Part shown: one piece after another, positions 51,368 to 59,686 of the stretch
How positions within the stretch are numbered: the first letter of the stretch is position 1
How the letters are laid out: each line of letters starts with the position of its first letter
From: Flavobacteriaceae bacterium NBU2977
GTDB taxonomy: Bacteria; Bacteroidota; Bacteroidia; Flavobacteriales; Flavobacteriaceae
Assembly (NCBI GenBank): GCA_019931105.1
Contig: JAIOUW010000002.1
Location: 744,001 to 808,000 of the forward strand
DNA: 64,000 bases
Direction of reading: 5' to 3'
Made by a program: the position numbers and the translations under genes
Notes under the pieces: model-generated
Told to the model about the DNA's origin: nothing
What the model saw: only the letters and a program-made list of their open reading frames with translations
The model's database searches: none

Positions 51368-52981
51368 ATGGCTGAAGAAATTAAAACAGATTACTGTATC
51401 CTAGGAGGAGGTATCGCAGGAATTTTATTAGCAAGTCAATTAGTATCTTCTGGTAAAAAGATCACGATCATAGACCAGGGTCCTCGATTTTCAGAAGAAG
51501 ATCGTGCTAATATGTTGCAACAAAGCAAAAAGGACTTAAATGATTTTGCTGATTACAATGATGATGTTGACCCGTCTATAATAACACCATTAAGTTCGGA
51601 GACTGCAAAAGATGATGTGATTGAATGGACTAATTATAGATTATTTGGACTGGGCGGTACAGCGCTTCATTTTCAGGGAATTATGATGCGGCCCACAGAG
51701 GAGGACATGAAAGTCAGATCGCTTTTCGGTTATGGTCGCGATTGGCCTATATCCTACGCTGACCTGGAACCCTGGCTTTTGAAAGCTGAATACGAAATTG
51801 GAGTTGCCGCAAATGAGGACAACCCTTATGCTTCACACCGGTCGGGATCTTTTCCAATGCCGGGCCATCCACCTTCCTATTTTGATAGTGAGTTCTTTGC
51901 CCCCGGATTAAAAAAAATGGGGATGGCAGGACACTCATGTCCGATATCCGTAAACTCAGTTCCTTATCGAGGACGCTCGGGATGTTTGGCTTGCAGAGCA
52001 TGTAAATTTTGTCCTTCCGGAGCACGATATTCACCTGACAGGGTTCATATCCCGATATTGGAGAAACATGAAAATGTTGAAATAATAGAGCATTTAAGTG
52101 TTCGGAGATTAGAGACTAATCAAGAGGGAAATAAGATAGTTGCCGCACACGCATTGCGAATTCAAGATAAGTCAGAAGTCACAATTCTGGCAAATAATTT
52201 TATTGTGGCAATGGGAGGTGTAGAAACCGCTCGGATGCTTTTATTATCTGCGGACCATCATCATCATAAAGATGGCCTTGGAAATATGGGAGGGCAACTT
52301 GGCCGTGGGTTTAGCGACCATTTGTCTCCTTATATAACCTATGATATGGGAAAGCCGATAGGAAATCGTTTGGGCTTTGAGACCATGACATCGGATCATT
52401 TCAGGACGAATGCGGATAGAAATGAACACCCAACTTTTTCTTTGTTCTCTTCTCCCGCCATGGATTGGTTTCCAATAGGCAATGAAGCAACTATGTGGTC
52501 ATCAAAAAACAATAGGCTTTCTCTCGATGAACTAAGGGAACGAATACCTCGCATGGCAACCATAGTGTCATATGGTATAGAAAATGTAAATACCGGTAGT
52601 ATGCTAGAATTGGACAAAGATATATTGGATGCTTTTGGCGATCCAGTGGCAAAAATCACTTTTAAACTGACGGATTGGGATATGCAAGGGTATCACAAGT
52701 TTACGGAAGTTGCCACAAAATTAGGTGAAGCTATGGGGGCACAAGACATTTCGGAGGTCAGTCCACCCGGAGCTAATGTAGGTTATCATCCATCAGGGGC
52801 CACCGCTATGGCAAAGAATCCAGATAAAGGAGTTTGTGATGAAAACCTAAAAGTATTTGGACTCAAGAACTTGCATATAGTCAGCAATTCGGTATTCCCT
52901 CATATGGGCGCAAATGTACCTACACTGACAATTTCAGCTTTGGCCCTGAGGTTGGCGGATCATCTTAAAGGAATAAAATAA
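51368..52981 (+). CDS. GMC-type FAD oxidoreductase
   Basis: A 537-residue flavoprotein. The start at 51368 (MAEEIKTDYCILGGGIAG) gives the proper Rossmann beginning; the frame upstream of it overlaps the spacer. Dinucleotide motif GGGIAG, GMC pieces GLGGTALHFQG and the C-terminal HPSGATAMAKNP with catalytic-type His, then GANVPTLTISALALRLADHL. A Cys pair in LACRACKFCPSGARYSP resembles a metal or iron-sulfur site. A small Tat-exported subunit follows 6 bases later, as in gluconate/sorbitol-type dehydrogenases. Confidence 0.88.
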   Translation: MAEEIKTDYCILGGGIAGILLASQLVSSGKKITIIDQGPRFSEEDRANMLQQSKKDLNDFADYNDDVDPSIITPLSSETAKDDVIEWTNYRLFGLGGTALHFQGIMMRPTEEDMKVRSLFGYGRDWPISYADLEPWLLKAEYEIGVAANEDNPYASHRSGSFPMPGHPPSYFDSEFFAPGLKKMGMAGHSCPISVNSVPYRGRSGCLACRACKFCPSGARYSPDRVHIPILEKHENVEIIEHLSVRRLETNQEGNKIVAAHALRIQDKSEVTILANNFIVAMGGVETARMLLLSADHHHHKDGLGNMGGQLGRGFSDHLSPYITYDMGKPIGNRLGFETMTSDHFRTNADRNEHPTFSLFSSPAMDWFPIGNEATMWSSKNNRLSLDELRERIPRMATIVSYGIENVNTGSMLELDKDILDAFGDPVAKITFKLTDWDMQGYHKFTEVATKLGEAMGAQDISEVSPPGANVGYHPSGATAMAKNPDKGVCDENLKVFGLKNLHIVSNSVFPHMGANVPTLTISALALRLADHLKGIK

Positions 52982-52987
52982 ATAATT

Positions 52988-53440
52988 ATGGAAAATATAA
53001 CGCGACGTCGATTTGTAATACAAAGTTATAGACTGCTTGCTTTTATACCTTTTGCTGGAGTTCTAAGTTGTACTGAAGAATCTAAATTAAGTGCCGAAGA
53101 GTCTTTAAAAAGACTAATCTATATTGTTGGCCCCTGGACGCTTGAAGATCACCCGATAGCAGAAGATTTCACAAATCGATTCCTTGTAACAGAATTTGCA
53201 AAGGAATATCTACCAAAATCGGTTGATTTGATTCAAAGTCTTTCCAAGCAAATTGCTAAAGAATCAGCGGAAGTTAAAGAAATTGATCTTGGTAAGTTAC
53301 CCTTGGAAGAACAAGATTTGATAATGACATTATCAAAGCAACTATACAGTTTTGTAGAAGTAAGATTTTATGTTTCAAACGAGCCTCCATGGGGCGCATG
53401 TCAGGGAAATCCCAAGTGGCATACGAGAATTCCGAATTAA
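52988..53440 (+). CDS. Small subunit of a GMC-type dehydrogenase (gluconate 2-dehydrogenase subunit 3-like)
   Basis: A 150-residue protein with a twin-arginine signal (ITRRRFVIQSYRLLAF) and a Cys in a possible lipobox (AGVLSC). Subunits of this family bring a folded GMC subunit through the Tat system, because the large subunit has no signal. The rest is short helices (SAEESLKRLIYIVGPW, FLVTEFAKEYLPKSVDL) with a Cys close to the end (WGACQGNPKWH). The pairing of sizes and order fits the family well. Confidence 0.82.
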   Translation: MENITRRRFVIQSYRLLAFIPFAGVLSCTEESKLSAEESLKRLIYIVGPWTLEDHPIAEDFTNRFLVTEFAKEYLPKSVDLIQSLSKQIAKESAEVKEIDLGKLPLEEQDLIMTLSKQLYSFVEVRFYVSNEPPWGACQGNPKWHTRIPN

Positions 53441-53474
53441 AATTTTGAATTGTTTACGATTAGTGGATTAATAC

Positions 53475-53667
53475 GCGCTACAACACAAGCTATGATGTCA
53501 ATGCCTCTTAAACGTCGGCACGGCGCATAGCCAAACCGAATTGCCATATAACACTCACATGGGATCCTCGCCACCGACCGGCGTCAAACCAAAACGAATC
53601 GCCGAACGATAGTTGCGCGATTTCACTATATTTCGTTAAAATTTGCAGAACTGCGTTTGGCCCTTCG
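53475..53667. repeat. Cassette spacer 8 (type 2 left module, full right module)
   Basis: GCGCTACAAC (53475-53484) pairs with GTTGTAGCAC (51341-51350) at 9 of 10 positions. It has the type 2 module CCGAATTGCCATATAACACT with the CGCC/GGCG stem, the right module GTTGCGCGATTTCACTATA and GCAGAACTGCGTTTGGCCC, then CTTCG. Confidence 0.7.
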
Positions 53668-53683
53668 GTAAACAATGGCAGAA

Positions 53684-54553
53684 ATGAAAAAACCATACAT
53701 ACTTTTACTACTTTTTTTTGTGGCCAAAATGGTTTTAGGCCAAGACGGAATTAAACCCATTATCGATGTTCATCTTCATGGATTCACACCTGAGACGTAC
53801 AAATTCATCGAAGGGTCGCCTCCAACCTTTGAAGATTTTAAAAATGAAATGCGCAAAGTGTTCGAAACCTATAACATTGTTTACGCAGTTAAAAGTGGCG
53901 GACAATATGATGAGGATATGGAAGCGAATATGCTCGAAGGTTACGAATCGAACAAATTACTGGACACAATAGAATTTAAAAGACTGATCAAGCAAGGAAA
54001 AATTCAAGTTTGGGGTGAGATACAGCCCATGTTCAATGGAATGACTCTTGCCGATGATGCTTATGCACCTTACCTAAAAATATGTGAGCAAGAAGGTATT
54101 CCGATTGCCTTGCACACTGGGCGTGGGCCAACAAATATACATCTTCGCTACCCTAACTATCGATTAGCTTTAGGTGACCCCTTATTGCTAGAGCCCGTTT
54201 TGATTAAATATCCTAAACTGAAAATATATCTGATGCATGCTGGCTTACCCTTTTATGAAAACACCCTTGCCCTAATGGATTCTTATCCACAAGTATTTGT
54301 GGATTTGGGATGGATATTGTATTCCTACCGCAAAATAACCCAGAGCCAAGCCGAGGACTTTTTGCGCAAGGTTAAAAAATATGATATGATTGACCGAGTA
54401 ATGTTTGGTTCAGATTGTATGTACTGGCCAGATGAGTTGGAAAACAGTATAAAAAAACTAGAGAGCTTTGATTTTTTGACCGAATTGGATAAAAGAAAGA
54501 TTTTTTACCAAAATGCGGTCATGTTCTTTCAATTGGACGTTAAAAAAAACTAA
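53684..54553 (+). CDS. Exported amidohydrolase (PF04909-like)
   Basis: A 289-residue protein; MKKPYILLLLFFVAKMVLG gives a signal peptide (an in-frame ATG lies 9 bases upstream). The metal motif DVHLHG is at the start of the mature part, with later IALHTGRGP, IYLMHAGLPF and MFGSDCMYWPDE (Asp ligand). These mark the amidohydrolase-2 branch (decarboxylase/lactonase-type). Substrate unknown. It is the last gene of the array. Confidence 0.88.
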   Translation: MKKPYILLLLFFVAKMVLGQDGIKPIIDVHLHGFTPETYKFIEGSPPTFEDFKNEMRKVFETYNIVYAVKSGGQYDEDMEANMLEGYESNKLLDTIEFKRLIKQGKIQVWGEIQPMFNGMTLADDAYAPYLKICEQEGIPIALHTGRGPTNIHLRYPNYRLALGDPLLLEPVLIKYPKLKIYLMHAGLPFYENTLALMDSYPQVFVDLGWILYSYRKITQSQAEDFLRKVKKYDMIDRVMFGSDCMYWPDELENSIKKLESFDFLTELDKRKIFYQNAVMFFQLDVKKN

Positions 54554-54677
54554 CGCAATTCAAGCGGTATATGATTTAATCGCGGGTGGAAATTCAACAA
54601 GTGAATTTCCTGCAATCAAATATCTTTAGTCCCAGGAGGACATTTTCCGTCGAAAAGCCCGCAGTCAATCATACACG

Positions 54678-54837
54678 TGCCATTGGCTACAATTTTGAGA
54701 AAGAAATACTTATAATCAATAAACTAAAGGTATTAAATAATGTATGAAACATTTAATGCCATAATAGCACTAACAATGTTGGTGTCCGTTGATATTAAAT
54801 CTTGATCTGAATGGACACCAAAAAATTTAGATGATAA
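54678..54837. repeat. Cassette spacer 9, right end of array
   Basis: TGCCATTGGCTAC (54678-54690) matches the complement of GTAAACAATGGCA (53668-53680) at 11 of 13 positions. Downstream is an inverted repeat TTGGTGTCC / GGACACCAA (54779-54787 and 54813-54821). It differs from the type 1 and type 2 spacers, and no right module follows; a truncated CPBP gene comes next. Confidence 0.5.
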
Positions 54838-55185
54838 GATTTTTATGAAGAAATTGTATTTCATGGATTCATCTTTTCCCGACTTGAAAAAATGGTCCCG
54901 GGTAGATATGCAACGACTATTGCCTTTATTGGAACGGCCATTATTTTTGGCGCATATCACTATCGATTAGGCGGGGCCGGACTTTTAAATGCATTGATCG
55001 TAGGTGCAGTATATCTTGGGCTATTCTTATTTAATAAAAGAAATTTATGGTATCCTATATTCGGCCATGGCGTATATAATACAATTGTAATAACCCTAAT
55101 TTACCATGTATATATCTTAGTACAACCTGTAAACGGCATTAAAATGACCGTTCGTGCGCAACCGGGTCATAATACATTCAGATGA
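54838..55185 (+). pseudogene. CPBP-family protease, N-terminal half missing
   Basis: Opened by the stop codon at 54835, the frame reads EEIVFHGFIFSRLEKMVPGR, AFIGTAIIFGAYHYRLGGAG and WYPIFGHGVYNTIVITLI, i.e. the second half of a CPBP intramembrane metalloprotease from the first active-site motif (EExxxRG) onward. The motif has His instead of Arg (EEIVFHG). The ATG at 54892 inside this is an artefact. The missing 5' half was probably lost when the array's edge formed. Codon use is AT-leaning. Confidence 0.75.
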
Positions 55186-55584
55186 ATTTCACTTTGATTA
55201 TGCATTTTATGTAAAGAAGGTACCCGATTCCATCTCAAAAGACAGATATAAAAGTCATAATGATATATGCTCAAATCATAAAATATTCGACCCAACGTAG
55301 CATTAGGTGTTTTGACCATTTAAAAAATGAAGGATAACTTTATGCCGTGATCTTTAATCACCCAAAATTGTGAAAGCAAAATTGAGTTTGGACGTATTAT
55401 CAACATTGGAATGTTCCAAGAATTGATCGACTATAATAAACGCTGTAAGTAATAGAGGTGATAATTCAACTTGACATCGGCGCAAATTTCCAAATCCGTG
55501 CCATCCCCGCACCACCATTAAGTATTTATCATATCTTCGTGGGCAAGACTCAACTGCCTTGGCCTTAAGTTGCAACCCATTATT
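55186..55584. other. Non-coding stretch
   Basis: About 390 bases with no supportable gene on either strand. It may still contain the promoter of the Crp/Fnr gene, but I recognise no element with confidence. Confidence 0.4.
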
Positions 55585-56166
55585 ATGGATCTCGACAAAA
55601 TTTTATTTGAAGTAGAAAAGGCATATGCCCCATTGTCGATCGATGCCCAACAAGAGTTCGCTGCCGCATCTAAAATCAGTAACTTCAAAAAAGGTGAGAT
55701 CGTTGTTCGTGAGGGGCAATATTCCAAAAAAGCGTATTTAATCGTAAAAGGGTGTGCCAGGGCCTATTATCTAAAAGACGGTAAGGATATTTCTGATTGG
55801 TTTACGTTTGAAAATCAGTTCATGGCCTCCATAATAAGTTTTTTCAGCGATGAACCGAGTCCGCACTATATTGAATTTATCGACGATTCAACAGTTTTGG
55901 AGTTCTCAAAAAGTACGGTTGACGAACTCTGTGAGAAGCATCATGATTTTGAACGCTTTATCAGTAAAGTAGTGACCGAAACCATGTTGGGACTTTGCGA
56001 ACGGTTACATACCATTCAATTTGCAAAGGCCGATGAGCGATATGGTCATTTAATAGGCATTTACCCAGATATTGCCCAAAGAATTCCGTTAACCCACATT
56101 GCTTCCTATTTAGGCATTACTTTAGAGACTTTGAGCAGAATAAGAAATCGCAAAATGCGAATTTGA
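55585..56166 (+). CDS. Crp/Fnr-family transcriptional regulator
   Basis: A 193-residue regulator (start at the ATG 55585; the TTG at 55570 is less likely). Cyclic-nucleotide-binding-like barrel: FKKGEIVVREGQYSKKAYLI, VKGCARAYYLKDGKDISDWF. The C-terminal helix-turn-helix is short: RIPLTHIASYLGITLETLSR, with an Arg-rich end. Members without the cAMP-contact Arg are common in Bacteroidota and sense unknown signals. It may regulate the flavodoxin-like gene two genes downstream. Confidence 0.85.
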   Translation: MDLDKILFEVEKAYAPLSIDAQQEFAAASKISNFKKGEIVVREGQYSKKAYLIVKGCARAYYLKDGKDISDWFTFENQFMASIISFFSDEPSPHYIEFIDDSTVLEFSKSTVDELCEKHHDFERFISKVVTETMLGLCERLHTIQFAKADERYGHLIGIYPDIAQRIPLTHIASYLGITLETLSRIRNRKMRI

Positions 56167-56222
56167 TTTATATCAAATGACAAGACTTCCATTTCAATGA
56201 ACTTTGTAAAAAAATCAAAACA

Positions 56223-56528
56223 ATGGAAGACAATAACAAATTGCCAACATCTATTTGGGGAAAATGGTGGTCGCCGATCAGAAAATGGTTTTATCCCTCT
56301 TGGCTTATATACGAAACATCTTATCGTTTTTACGACTATGCGGTAGCGGTGCACTTGTACCTCAAAAATATCGGCAATGAATATTTGGCACTGGTAAGCG
56401 GCATGGCCACCTTTATGGTTTGCACTGCCTTCTTGACCGTAAGCACTTCTTTTCTTTTATTCAAATTCTTTAGCGTCGAAAATTTGACGGGTACTCGTTT
56501 CGAGGAAAGGATGAAACCCTTATTTTAA
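56223..56528 (+). CDS. Small membrane protein of unknown function
   Basis: A 101-residue protein with two aromatic-rich hydrophobic segments (YETSYRFYDYAVAVHLYL, MATFMVCTAFLTVSTSFLLF). I do not recognise the family. It is placed between the Crp/Fnr gene and the quinone reductase gene with short gaps (56 and 22 bases). Confidence 0.5.
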   Translation: MEDNNKLPTSIWGKWWSPIRKWFYPSWLIYETSYRFYDYAVAVHLYLKNIGNEYLALVSGMATFMVCTAFLTVSTSFLLFKFFSVENLTGTRFEERMKPLF

Positions 56529-56550
56529 TAGAACATTCAAAAAAAAAAAA

Positions 56551-57129
56551 ATGGAAAGAATACTTATTATAAACGGTCATCCAGATCCTGAAAGCTTCAA
56601 TTTCGGACTTTCAGAGGCTTATAAAAAGGGCGCCCTGGCTTCTAAAGCCGAGGTAAAAGAGATAAACATCAGGGATTTGGATTTCAACCCAAATCTTGAA
56701 TTTGGATATCGCAAACGAATGGAATTGGAACCTGACCTGCTTGAGGCCCAAGAAAAACTAAAGTGGGCTACCCATTTGGTCTGGGTCTATCCCGTTTGGT
56801 GGAGCGCCCTGCCGGCAATGACCAAAGGATTTATAGACCGGATCTTGCTACCGGGTTTCGCTTTTAAAAAGAAGCATAATTCTTTGTGGTGGGAAAGGCG
56901 TTTAAAAGGAAAAACGGCCCGGATTATTTGTACTTTGGATCAACCCCCGTGGTATTACCGGTGGATCAATAGAAGCCCAAGCCACTACGCCATGAAAAAG
57001 GGAACATTGAATTTTATCGGAATAAAAAAGGTTAGGATCACGACCATTGGACCTATACGGCTATCAACAGAATCGTTCAGAACAAAGTGGTTGAAAAAAG
57101 TGGAAAGACTTGGGGCGTTGAACAAATAA
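56551..57129 (+). CDS. NAD(P)H dehydrogenase (quinone), flavodoxin-like fold
   Basis: A 192-residue protein with ILIINGHPDPESFNFGLSEA (FMN/FAD phosphate loop), ATHLVWVYPVWWSALPAMTK and IDRILLPGFAF, all marks of the MdaB/NQO-type family. It reduces quinones by two electrons and so limits oxidative damage. Its ribosome-binding region is an A-rich tract of 13 A directly before the ATG. Confidence 0.9.
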   Translation: MERILIINGHPDPESFNFGLSEAYKKGALASKAEVKEINIRDLDFNPNLEFGYRKRMELEPDLLEAQEKLKWATHLVWVYPVWWSALPAMTKGFIDRILLPGFAFKKKHNSLWWERRLKGKTARIICTLDQPPWYYRWINRSPSHYAMKKGTLNFIGIKKVRITTIGPIRLSTESFRTKWLKKVERLGALNK

Positions 57130-57182
57130 TAACCGGCCACACTTGGGAGCAATGATCATTAAGTGTTGAGAAATTGACCACT

Positions 57183-57270
57183 ATGAAACTGAAGGAAAAG
57201 AATTCACTACTTTTTGCATTGCTGCATTGATACTAACAGGTTGCGAAGCTTTCGATTACCGACAATAGCT
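57183..57270 (+). pseudogene. Probable remnant of a lipoprotein gene
   Basis: An ATG at 57184 reads MKLKEKNSLLFALLH and stops. Shifting frame near a T run gives CIAALILTGCEAFDYRQ, a lipoprotein signal with Cys in LTGC, then a stop. Together they look like the first 30 codons of a lipoprotein broken by a frameshift and then by a stop; nothing recognisable follows. Confidence 0.35.
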
Positions 57271-57376
57271 ATAATTCATGGCTACTTTTTATTAAATTGA
57301 TACGCTAAACGAAAAATCGGCTGAAAATAGGCGAATAGTCCCTCGGGTCTTAGGTTTTTAGCCATAAAATAATACG

Positions 57377-57838
57377 ATGGCATTCTATCAATTCAAGCGA
57401 GCCCAGCACTTTGACCAACCTATCTCCGATCTATGGCATTTTATTTCGAAGCCCGTAAACCTCAAAAAAATAACCCCCGATTACATGGGCTTTGATATTG
57501 TGCCCGACGATAACCCCGATGAAATGTACGAAGGTATGATCATAGGCTATAAAGTATCGCCGCTATGGGGTATCAAGACGACTTGGGTTACCGAAATAAC
57601 CCATGTACGCCATCAAAGCTATTTCGTAGACGAACAACGCGTTGGCCCCTATAAATTATGGCATCATCAGCATTTTTTGGAAGAAAGTGACGGGGGCACC
57701 CTAATGCGGGATATTGTAAGCTATCAGCCTCCGTTCGGTATTTTGGGTAAAATCGCCAACAGCATTATCATTGAACCCAAACTAAAAGAGATTTTTGATT
57801 ATCGCCAGCAAGCCCTCAACCGGATATTTGAAAAATAA
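57377..57838 (+). CDS. SRPBCC-family ligand-binding protein
   Basis: A 153-residue protein with the helix-grip pattern: AQHFDQPISDLWHFISKPVN, VAPLWGIK-like core (KVSPLWGIKTTWVTEITHV), FVDEQRVGPYKLWHHQHFLE and the end LKEIFDYRQQALNRIF. This is the start/Bet-v-1 superfamily branch similar to cell-division-inhibitor SulA-like entries. The ligand is unknown. Confidence 0.82.
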   Translation: MAFYQFKRAQHFDQPISDLWHFISKPVNLKKITPDYMGFDIVPDDNPDEMYEGMIIGYKVSPLWGIKTTWVTEITHVRHQSYFVDEQRVGPYKLWHHQHFLEESDGGTLMRDIVSYQPPFGILGKIANSIIIEPKLKEIFDYRQQALNRIFEK

Positions 57839-57926
57839 AGGCATCATACACCGCAATTGAATTCGTAGTACCCTTGGGGCACCTTATTTAATATGCTTAC
57901 TTTTAGTAAACTTCTAATTTGGAACC

Positions 57927-58313
57927 ATGAAAAAACAAGCAAACATTCTCTTTACGGTTATAGTGCTGATCGGTTTTCAAAACGTATTCGGTCAAAACAA
58001 TCAAGCAGAAATACCCAAATCGGCTAATATGTTGCAGGCGGTGGCCAATTCGGAATATGATCTGATCATTCGAATAAACAGGGATATGAACGACGAAGAA
58101 ATCGAGTCCCGAATCAATGTTCTGCACGGTTTTGACGGCGACATAAGGATTGATTTTTCACGGGACGAATCAGGAAATATCAAATCGCTTTCAGGTTCAG
58201 GAGGCAAATCCAGCGGCTCGTGTATGTCAGATGACTTTGGTTTTCTGATAATCGGTTTAAAAGACGGCAAATGGAAAAGCTGTATGATCGGTGACAAAAA
58301 GGATATTCGCTGA
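57927..58313 (+). CDS. Exported hypothetical protein
   Basis: A 128-residue protein with signal peptide (VLIGFQNVFGQ). The mature chain has VANSEYDLIIRINRDMNDEE, a Ser/Gly-rich segment (SLSGSGGKSSGSC) and ends with short strands. I recognise no domain. It may belong to a small group of flavobacterial peptide-associated proteins (repeat of an M56-peptidase tail), but that is a guess. Confidence 0.65.
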   Translation: MKKQANILFTVIVLIGFQNVFGQNNQAEIPKSANMLQAVANSEYDLIIRINRDMNDEEIESRINVLHGFDGDIRIDFSRDESGNIKSLSGSGGKSSGSCMSDDFGFLIIGLKDGKWKSCMIGDKKDIR

Positions 58314-58493
58314 ATATTTCAACAATATCTTTTCAAAAAAAAGCCGCAACCCACGGTGGTAGGTGTCCTTGTGATTTTTTTGTTTTTACGTTTGGGGCAA
58401 TCCTCTGTTTTAGCAGCGAACAGTTTTAACATGGGCTAAGTCGCTTATTTTTTTCGTTATTCCATTTTGGCAATACTGTCTTAAATTTAAAGA

Positions 58494-59606
58494 ATGGATC
58501 TTAGCATCATTTCCTACCTTTCATTCTTAGCCGCCTTTCAACTTTTATTTGTAGGCATCTTTTTGATTACACATAAAAAAGGAAATCGACGTAACAACAT
58601 CTTGTTTGCCTCAATATTTATATTGATCGCATGGAATATGGGTGTTCTTACCTTACAAATAAACGGGGTCGTATTCAATTGGAAATTTTTACCACATATC
58701 GATGACGGTTTTTTTCTGCTCTATGGTCCTCTATTTTATCTATATGCCCTAGGAATCATCTACCAAGACCATAAATTGACCCGAAGACACCTATTGCATC
58801 TGGGGCCCTATATATTGCTAACGATTTTACTTCTTATGTTCAGAAATCAAAAACCTAGTACTGCACAAGAAATCATGACAAACGATTTGCCCTGGCAGTA
58901 CTATTTGATCAGTGCCTTGATGTATATTCATTTTTTTGCCTATCTGGCAATGACCCATAAAATTTTGTCAAAATATGCCAAGGTAATCAAGAACAAATAC
59001 TCCCAAATAGATCAAATCAATCTTGGTTGGTTGAGTTTTGCGCTCAAGACTTTTATATTTATGGGCCTTGCGTCTTTGATTCAAAATTTCATTGGGTTGG
59101 CCGAAAACAGATATGTATATATTTTGGCCCTTATCTTCCTACTCATATTCATCTTTTACTTTGTTATCAGGGTCATTCTCAAGGCCTTGGAACAACCGGA
59201 AATTTTTGCGGGCATAAGCCGAACCGAATCGGTCAAATATTTAGGATCCAATTTAACATCGAAAGCAATCGAAAAATATAAGCAGCGACTATTGGGTTTC
59301 ATGGAGACCGAAAAGCCTTTTTTAAATCCTGAATTAAACATCGGGGAGCTGGCCGAACAACTATCTGTTCCCACCAAGCAACTTTCTCAGGTAATCAATC
59401 AATCGTTCAACAAAAGCTTTTTCGACTTTATCAATACTTATAGAGTTCAAGAGGTTCAAAAAATCCTTAAAGAAGCCAAAAATGACAAGCTAACGGTTCT
59501 CGAGGCCATGTACCAAGCGGGATTTAATTCTAAATCTTCTTTTAATACCGCCTTCAAAAAAGAAACGGGACAGACCCCGACAGAATATCGGAGATCCATG
59601 CTGTAA
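58494..59606 (+). CDS. AraC-family regulator with a membrane N-terminal domain
   Basis: A 370-residue protein with seven predicted membrane segments in the first 235 residues (MDLSIISYLSFLAAFQLLF onward). The C-terminal AraC domain is about 265-370: LGELAEQLSV-like helix (LNIGELAEQLSVPTKQLSQV), then AMYQAGFNSKSSFNTAFKKE and TGQTPTEYRRS, the second helix-turn-helix. This architecture is common in Flavobacteriia. The regulated gene may be the CPBP protease next door (81 bases downstream), which is inference. Confidence 0.88.
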   Translation: MDLSIISYLSFLAAFQLLFVGIFLITHKKGNRRNNILFASIFILIAWNMGVLTLQINGVVFNWKFLPHIDDGFFLLYGPLFYLYALGIIYQDHKLTRRHLLHLGPYILLTILLLMFRNQKPSTAQEIMTNDLPWQYYLISALMYIHFFAYLAMTHKILSKYAKVIKNKYSQIDQINLGWLSFALKTFIFMGLASLIQNFIGLAENRYVYILALIFLLIFIFYFVIRVILKALEQPEIFAGISRTESVKYLGSNLTSKAIEKYKQRLLGFMETEKPFLNPELNIGELAEQLSVPTKQLSQVINQSFNKSFFDFINTYRVQEVQKILKEAKNDKLTVLEAMYQAGFNSKSSFNTAFKKETGQTPTEYRRSML

Positions 59607-59686
59607 ATGCGACCGACATCCTGAAGTCGGTCGATTTGAATCAAAATTATCGAGATACTTGTTGTAGCATTTAAAAAACCAATGGT

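Larger units (their letters stand above)
38335..54837. mobile_element. Integron-like gene cassette array without a visible integrase
   Basis: About 16.5 kb of unrelated genes, more AT-rich than both flanks, divided into units by nine spacer elements (listed separately). In seven units the first 7-13 bases after the previous spacer are the imperfect reverse complement of bases just after the unit's last gene. That is how R' and R'' of one attC site appear in an integrated integron cassette. The core is GTTG-like in the best cases (GTTGGTGGTC, GTTGTGC, GTTGGCAA, GTTGTAGCAC) instead of the canonical GTTRRRY. The left limit is set by the first pairing near 38335, the right by a truncated CPBP gene. 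No tyrosine recombinase is in the window, so calling it an integron is inference. Confidence 0.65.

Noticed and set aside
40639-53667. CRISPR array from regularly recurring repeats
   Set aside because: The repeats are 150-260 bp, imperfect, modular and separated by whole genes of 0.5-3 kb.
38335-54837. Calling the spacers canonical attC sites
   Set aside because: The core does not fit GTTRRRY, the spacers are long and modular, and no integrase is present. I therefore use integron-like only.
54892-55185. 97-codon gene starting at the ATG at 54892
   Set aside because: The same frame is open from 54838 with conserved CPBP motifs upstream of that ATG, so the start is internal.
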